Assembly (NCBI RefSeq): GCF_902726545.1
Contig: NZ_CACVAD010000047.1
Coordinates: forward strand, 1 to 35,416
Direction: 5' to 3'
DNA: 35,416 bases
Source: Yersinia artesiana
Lineage (GTDB): Bacteria > Pseudomonadota > Gammaproteobacteria > Enterobacterales > Enterobacteriaceae
How positions within the stretch are numbered: the stretch's first letter is position 1; each line of letters opens with the position of its first letter. Made by a program: the position numbers and the translations under genes. Below are positions 30,475 through 35,416 of the stretch, one piece after another. The notes beneath the pieces are model-generated. The model was not told the origin of the DNA, ran no database searches, and saw only the letters and a list, made by a program, of their open reading frames with translations.

Positions 30475-31086
30475 TTATTCGCTTTTAGCGCGCCATATAA
30501 TCTTGCTGACTTTCCAGCTTTGCAAAGCATCGTCAGATGGCATTAAGCCTTCAGGGCCATGCCAGTCACCATCAAATAAATAGCTAACATGTTGGCTGTC
30601 TGGTGCGGCGCATTCTATTTGCGCATGATCATCACCGGTACCTTGGCGGCAGACACCAAAAGCTTTTTTATACAATTGGCTAAATGGCGTGCCGATACTG
30701 ACACCCCATTGGCTCGGAATATCTTTATCCATGACATCAATGCGCTCTACCGTGCCTTTTGGTTGGCCGGAGATAACCAACTTAATTTGGTCTTCTTTCA
30801 TTGCCTGATAGAAAGACACTAACTTGCCATCATTGGTTGCCATACCGCTGCGCAGCCGATAATCACCTTTCAGCCCTTCTTTAATTTCATTTTCGCTCAA
30901 CGCCGTACCGGCCGTGATACCACCGACACCGCTATCGGTAACTTGTATACTGCTGCTACCGCCAAACCAATTAAGCGGAGACAAACTTGACCAAGAAAAA
31001 CCGGACGTGGCTGAACAGCCGGCCAGCAACAAAGGGGCTCCCAGTAATAACCAGCGCATCCCAAACAATCGTGGGCGAATATTCAT
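30475..31086 (-). CDS. yfeY: RpoE-regulated lipoprotein YfeY
   Basis: A 203-residue lipoprotein precursor. The signal peptide MNIRPRLFGMRWLLLGAPLL ends in the lipobox LLLAGC, with lipidated Cys23. Ser follows the cysteine, so outer-membrane sorting is expected. The rest is soluble with no known catalytic motif. It matches E. coli YfeY by position next to yfeX and by overall character. AGGAG is 7 bp before the ATG. A sigma-E-like promoter is seen upstream. Function unknown; the envelope stress link comes from the family. Confidence 0.88.
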   Translation of the reverse strand: MNIRPRLFGMRWLLLGAPLLLAGCSATSGFSWSSLSPLNWFGGSSSIQVTDSGVGGITAGTALSENEIKEGLKGDYRLRSGMATNDGKLVSFYQAMKEDQIKLVISGQPKGTVERIDVMDKDIPSQWGVSIGTPFSQLYKKAFGVCRQGTGDDHAQIECAAPDSQHVSYLFDGDWHGPEGLMPSDDALQSWKVSKIIWRAKSE

Positions 31087-31185
31087 CTAAAGCTCCTAAA
31101 AAAACCACTGCATCCCATCAGTTCTCCTGCAAAAAAGACCCTGCACGGAAGCAAAAGCATGACAGTTGAAAATGATAACCAGAGA

Positions 31186-31213
31186 TTGGAGTCCGGCCCG
31201 CTGAAAAAGTGCC
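31186..31213 (-). promoter_or_regulatory. candidate sigma-E promoter of yfeY
   Basis: On the minus strand GGCACTT (31207-31213), 16 bp and TCCAA (31186-31190) match the RpoE consensus GGAACTT / TCnnA with one -35 mismatch. Transcription would start about 95 bp upstream of yfeY. yfeY is an RpoE target in E. coli, which supports the assignment. Confidence 0.45.
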
Positions 31214-31469
31214 ATCACACTACCGGCTTTCATCATTCTTTCCCATAATCGATATCATCAAACGAATCCATCCACCGAAGAAAATGCCGCTAATTCGCTT
31301 GATAAAATAGACTTTATCCCCATTTATACTCATCAGATAACTATTTTTGGATATGGGTTAATCTCTGATTAGGCAAATTCTAACGTCATTTTGGTCTAGT
31401 ATTGGGTAACGAGGCTAACAAGGCCTCTGGTTTCAAATGCAATAATTCATTCATTGAAGGAGCAATAAA

Positions 31470-31883
31470 ATGAAGAAACTGACCTTAGCTGCAACCTTGG
31501 TTATGTTGTGCAGCACACCATTCCTGGCGCAAAGCGCATCAACCGCAGCGCAAGGTGGTTTTGACGGCCCGGCAACAACGCAGACTCAGCCAGCCGCTCA
31601 AGGCGGGTTCTCCGGGCCAAATGCCAGCAATACCACGGTAGATAAAGTGAAAACCATGCGTGATGATGCCCATGTTACCTTGCAAGGGAATATTACCGAG
31701 CGTCTCGGCCATGATACTTATACTTTCCGCGATAGCACCGGCACCATTACTGTCGATATCGACAACAAACGCTGGAAAGGCCAAACCATTACGCCACAAG
31801 ATAAAGTCCAAATCGAAGGGAAAGTGGATAAAGACTGGAACTCTGTGGAAGTTGATGTGAAAAATATCACTAAGATTAAATAA
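31470..31883 (+). CDS. YgiW/YdeI-type stress-tolerance OB-fold protein
   Basis: A 137-residue secreted protein. The signal peptide (MKKLTLAATLVMLCSTPFLAQSA) is followed by a short repeat, AAQGGFDGP and AAQGGFSGP, then a bacterial OB fold (about 55-137, VTLQGNITERLGHDTYTFRDSTGTI ... WNSVEVDVKNI). This is the BOF family of periplasmic proteins linked to hydrogen peroxide, cadmium and acid stress. It lies where E. coli has no ygiW, between yfeY and ypeA. AAGGAG is 7 bp before the ATG. The upstream 383-bp region also holds a GAGGC/GCCTC hairpin (31411-31427) in the probable leader. Family firm; ortholog or paralog of ygiW not settled. Confidence 0.88.
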   Translation: MKKLTLAATLVMLCSTPFLAQSASTAAQGGFDGPATTQTQPAAQGGFSGPNASNTTVDKVKTMRDDAHVTLQGNITERLGHDTYTFRDSTGTITVDIDNKRWKGQTITPQDKVQIEGKVDKDWNSVEVDVKNITKIK

Positions 31884-31898
31884 GCCATCTGAAAGTAA

Positions 31899-31931
31899 GT
31901 GGAGTCGCAACCAACCTACCTGCGACTCCAC
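31899..31931. other. 11-bp hairpin between ygiW-like gene and ypeA
   Basis: A perfect 11-bp stem GTGGAGTCGCA/TGCGACTCCAC with an 11-nt loop, 15 bp after the ygiW-like stop. There is no T tract on either side. Probably a termination or mRNA-protecting structure between convergent genes. Confidence 0.5.
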
Positions 31932-32034
31932 ATAATAACATCACTCACTAATATCATTAGATATCTGAACTATTTCAGTCACTACGACTATTGAATAAAA
32001 AGTGCGGATGTAATTAAATTCAATAAAATAACCC

Positions 32035-32460
32035 TCAATACTCCTGATCCACAATCAGCCGTTTGCCCAGCATAATGGTGTCTTGGGTTTCGTAATCCAG
32101 CTTTTCATACATACCGATTACCGCGTCATTGTCTTCGCGCACCATGATATTCAGCTTTGGGCAGCCACGGGCAATTAATTTCTTTTCCAGCCGGCTGATC
32201 AGCGCATTGGCAAAGCCACGTCCCCGGAAATCAGGATGAACGCCCAGATAATAAGCCGAGCCTCGGTGACCGTCATAACCGCCCATCACCGAGCCGACGA
32301 TCGCGCCACTGACTTCCGCCACCAGAAATAATTCGGGATCATGATTTAGTTTACGTTCAATATCCATTTCCGGATCATTCCAGGGTCGCAGCAAGTCACA
32401 ATGCTCCCACAGCAGAATCACTTCTTCAAAATCACTTTGCTGAAATACACGGATTTCCAT
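32035..32460 (-). CDS. ypeA: GNAT-family acetyltransferase YpeA
   Basis: A 141-residue GNAT N-acetyltransferase. The acetyl-CoA-binding core is [20 protein letters not shown] (about residues 79-98), with the Q/RxxGxG/A signature RGRGFA, preceded by [20 protein letters not shown]-terminal [14 protein letters not shown] segment follows. The E. coli protein is similar along its length. I start at the ATG 32460 (MEIRVF), the family N-terminus, rather than a GTG 12 bp earlier. The substrate is unknown. It is divergent from hemF. Confidence 0.9.
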   Translation of the reverse strand: MEIRVFQQSDFEEVILLWEHCDLLRPWNDPEMDIERKLNHDPELFLVAEVSGAIVGSVMGGYDGHRGSAYYLGVHPDFRGRGFANALISRLEKKLIARGCPKLNIMVREDNDAVIGMYEKLDYETQDTIMLGKRLIVDQEY

Positions 32461-32564
32461 GGATATTCGCACCCTTGAGTCAAATGGATATGCTGATCAT
32501 TACGCAATATTATATCACGCCATAATAAAGTGATATTTCCCATAGTGATAGTACGTAATGATAG

Positions 32565-33616
<1,052 letters not shown>

Positions 33617-33617
<1 letters not shown>

Positions 33618-34075
33618 TGCAAATTTGGGTGGATGCGGACGCTTGTCCAAATGTCATTAAAGAAGTGTTATTTCGTGCCGCAGACAGAACCGGCATAATG
33701 GTCACGCTGGTAGCGAATCAGCCACTAAAAACCCCACCATCAAAGTTTATTCGCACATTACAGGTTGCTTCTGGCTTTGATGTTGCCGATAACGAAATAG
33801 TACAGCGCGTTGAAAAAAATGACCTGGTTATTACCGCCGATATTCCGTTGGCGGCCGAGGTGATTGAGAAAGGCGGAATTGCACTAAATCCTCGCGGTGA
33901 ACGCTATACTCCAGACACTATCCGTGAGCGGTTGAATATGCGCGATTTTATGGACACCATGCGCGCCAGTGGTATTCAAACCGGTGGCCCTAATACTTTA
34001 AATCAACGCGATCGCCAGCAATTTGCTAACGAGCTGGATAAATGGTTACAGCAAGCCATTAAAGCGCGAGTATAA
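33617..34075 (+). CDS. yaiI: YaiI/YqxD family protein (UPF0178, DUF188)
   Basis: A 152-residue DUF188 protein with the N-terminal signature [22 protein letters not shown] and the later [20 protein letters not shown], resembling PIN-like nuclease folds with conserved aspartates. Activity has not been shown for the family. The start overlaps the hemF stop in a TGATG arrangement, so the two are probably translationally coupled. This coupling is not the E. coli arrangement. Confidence 0.9.
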
Positions 34076-34090
34076 ATATCGATAACTAAA

Positions 34091-34126
34091 AATTTAGGGT
34101 TACCCCAGCCCCTACAACCCAAAATT
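34091..34126 (+). terminator. weak inverted repeat after yaiI
   Basis: GGGTT/AACCC (34097-34101, 34116-34120) flanked by AATTT/AAATT (34091-34095, 34122-34126) with one mismatch, 15 bp after the yaiI stop. AT-rich sequence follows but no clean T run. Confidence 0.3.
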
Positions 34127-34132
34127 AATAAT

Positions 34133-34161
34133 TTGGTTTTATCATGCTATATACTTTATAT
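34133..34161 (+). promoter_or_regulatory. candidate promoter of the LysR-type regulator gene
   Basis: TTGGTT (34133-34138), a 17-bp spacer and TTATAT (34156-34161) precede the gene by 23 bp. The whole stretch is AT-rich, so several alternative -10 elements exist. Confidence 0.35.
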
Positions 34162-34184
34162 ACACTTTCACTGTGGGCTGGCAT

Positions 34185-35090
34185 ATGAAAAGATTTGATT
34201 ACAATCTGGTGAAATTGCTGCAATGCCTGATTGAGTTTCGTAGTGTTACCCGTACAGCAGAAGAGCTGGACGTCGCAATTTCGACGGTTAGCCACGGTCT
34301 TGCTCGCTTAAGGCGTGAATTCAATGACCGGATTGTCATTAATACCAAAGAAGGTTTGGTTCCGACCACACTCGCAATAACACTCAACAGCCATTTTTCA
34401 TCTGCCGCAGACCTGATTGATAATGCTATTGCTGCCGGGAAAAATAGTGATTCGGCCCAAAGCTCGCTGACCATCAGCGCCAACCCATTAATTCAACATT
34501 GGCTGAGTTGCCAAATATACGAACTTTCACAATCTGGGGATATTAGCGAGAGTTTTACTATCAAATATGTTGATAATTATTATAGCAGCGAACAACGAGT
34601 GTCGCGGTTAAGAAACAGTGAAGTAGATATCGATATTGGCTCTATTTTGAATATTGACCGGTCATTAGTCAGTTATCATTTAGGATCATTTCCACTTGGA
34701 ATTTTGTTAAGTAATTCCCATAGCCGAATTTCTGGTGACGTAAGCAAAGATGATTGGTTGCAGGAACAACGCTTAATTTGGAATCTCAATATGCAAGGGG
34801 CTTTATTTGCTCCGGGGCGTTCGTTTAAAGATATTCATGTCAATAATAATAACGCAAAGATTCAAACAACCAACTCGCTTAATGCGGTAACTTTAATCGC
34901 CAATACAGACTACTTAGCTATTTTCCCCTTTATGATGCAGCAATTTTTAGCGAAACAGTTCAATGTCCGCATGTCCCCACTTCCATTTTCAAATGATGGT
35001 TTACTATCATTTTATGCCTATATCCATAAAAAATCCGACTCAAATAACCTGATCAGAAAATGTCTCAACATCATAGAGAATCTCCGTTAA
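34185..35090 (+). CDS. LysR-family transcriptional regulator
   Basis: A 301-residue regulator. The N-terminal winged helix-turn-helix (FDYNLVKLLQCLIEFRSVTRTAEELDVAISTVSHGLARLRREF, about residues 4-46) is a standard LysR domain. The C-terminal effector domain (about 90-300) is divergent and rich in Asn and Ser. I start at the ATG 34185, since the helix-turn-helix begins right after it; a GTG 12 bp earlier is possible, and neither has a strong ribosome-binding site. Base composition is noticeably more AT-rich than hemF or yaiI. It converges with the LuxR-type gene, 6 bp apart. Its target is not known. Confidence 0.85.
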   Translation: MKRFDYNLVKLLQCLIEFRSVTRTAEELDVAISTVSHGLARLRREFNDRIVINTKEGLVPTTLAITLNSHFSSAADLIDNAIAAGKNSDSAQSSLTISANPLIQHWLSCQIYELSQSGDISESFTIKYVDNYYSSEQRVSRLRNSEVDIDIGSILNIDRSLVSYHLGSFPLGILLSNSHSRISGDVSKDDWLQEQRLIWNLNMQGALFAPGRSFKDIHVNNNNAKIQTTNSLNAVTLIANTDYLAIFPFMMQQFLAKQFNVRMSPLPFSNDGLLSFYAYIHKKSDSNNLIRKCLNIIENLR

Positions 35091-35096
35091 CAGAAA

Positions 35097-35416
35097 CTAA
35101 CAACATACAGCCTGATTAAGTAATTTATTATAAAGTTGCCCTACCGACTTAACTTTTAGTTTGATATAAATGCTGTGTCGATGGCCACTCACAGTTTTCT
35201 CACTAATATCAAGCTTCTGTGAAATCTGCTTATTTTTGTCACCCGATAAAATCATGTTAAGTATGGTATATTCTCTTTGTGTTATTTTAAATTTTCTTAA
35301 ATAGTAGATATAGAGAATATCATCAATGTTGATATCATTATTACTCCGCCCTTTAATAGCTGTGCTATCAGAAAGTATCAATTGTAATCCTTGGGTACTG
35401 TTATATAAATCAAAAG
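35097..35416 (-). CDS. LuxR-family regulator, N-terminal part beyond the window
   Basis: Partial gene, open to the right edge. Frame translation continues past 35381 as FDLYNSTQGLQLILSD, so the TTG there is not a real start. The C-terminal part has a LuxR-type helix-turn-helix: ITQREYTILNMILSGDKNKQISQKLDISEKTVSGHRHSIYIKLKVKS. The S-E-K-T-V-S-G-H-R recognition helix is typical. No N-terminal sensor domain can be judged. AT-rich like the neighbouring LysR gene, it is unlike the core genes to the left. Confidence 0.8.
   Translation of the reverse strand, partial: FDLYNSTQGLQLILSDSTAIKGRSNNDINIDDILYIYYLRKFKITQREYTILNMILSGDKNKQISQKLDISEKTVSGHRHSIYIKLKVKSVGQLYNKLLNQAVCC

Noticed and set aside
31087-31469. 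Remnant of yfeZ between yfeY and the ygiW-like gene
   Set aside because: I saw no frame resembling a membrane protein in this stretch, only promoters and a leader hairpin.

Overview
The window looks like core chromosome of a Yersinia species (Enterobacterales), probably not Y. pestis-specific. The enteric orthologues are close to full length, and the tRNA-gltX-tRNA block and the zipA/ligA, cysZ-cysK-ptsHI-crr, cysPTWAM and yfeX-yfeY-ypeA-hemF blocks follow the E. coli order. A typical yersinial ERIC repeat with an insertion is present. The species is inferred from this gene content and from family knowledge, not from a search.

Layout. 1-2413: minus-strand tRNA operon (Val, Val, Lys), gltX, and two tRNA-Ala(GGC) genes with a strong promoter and terminator. 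2414-3622: a small nucleotidyltransferase-like gene and a FlxA-like gene with a possible sigma-28 promoter. 3623-6930 (minus): ypeB, ligA, zipA. 7150-12116 (plus): cysZ, cysK, ptsH-ptsI-crr. 12168-17630: a CpxAR-like two-component system divergent from a MacA/MacB efflux pair. 17678-22608 (minus): cysM, a structured intergenic region, then the sulfate/thiosulfate importer genes cysA, cysW, cysT, cysP. 22880-29320: a sialic acid catabolic cluster (nanT, an RpiR-type regulator, nanQ, nanK on minus; nanE, nanA on plus) with a recurrent palindromic operator. 29393-34075: yfeX, yfeY, ygiW-like, ypeA, hemF, yaiI. 34185-35416: an AT-rich edge with a LysR-type regulator and a LuxR-type regulator cut by the window end.

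How the genes work together. CysPTWA imports sulfate or thiosulfate, CysZ is a sulfate permease, and CysK and CysM make cysteine, so the window holds much of a CysB-type regulon. HPr, EI and EIIA-Glc are the general PTS phosphorelay. NanT, NanA, NanE and NanK take up sialic acid and convert it to GlcNAc-6-P. The nan cluster sits where E. coli carries the MurNAc genes murRQP, also controlled by an RpiR-family regulator.

The observations most worth a second look are: the nested stem-loop between cysA and cysM; the shared GGAGT-N3-ACTCC palindromes of the nan promoters; the CpxR-box-like repeats between the two-component genes and macA; the ERIC element that supplies the last codons of nanK; and the AT-rich regulator pair at the right edge. 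I found no CRISPR array, transposase, phage or toxin-antitoxin system.
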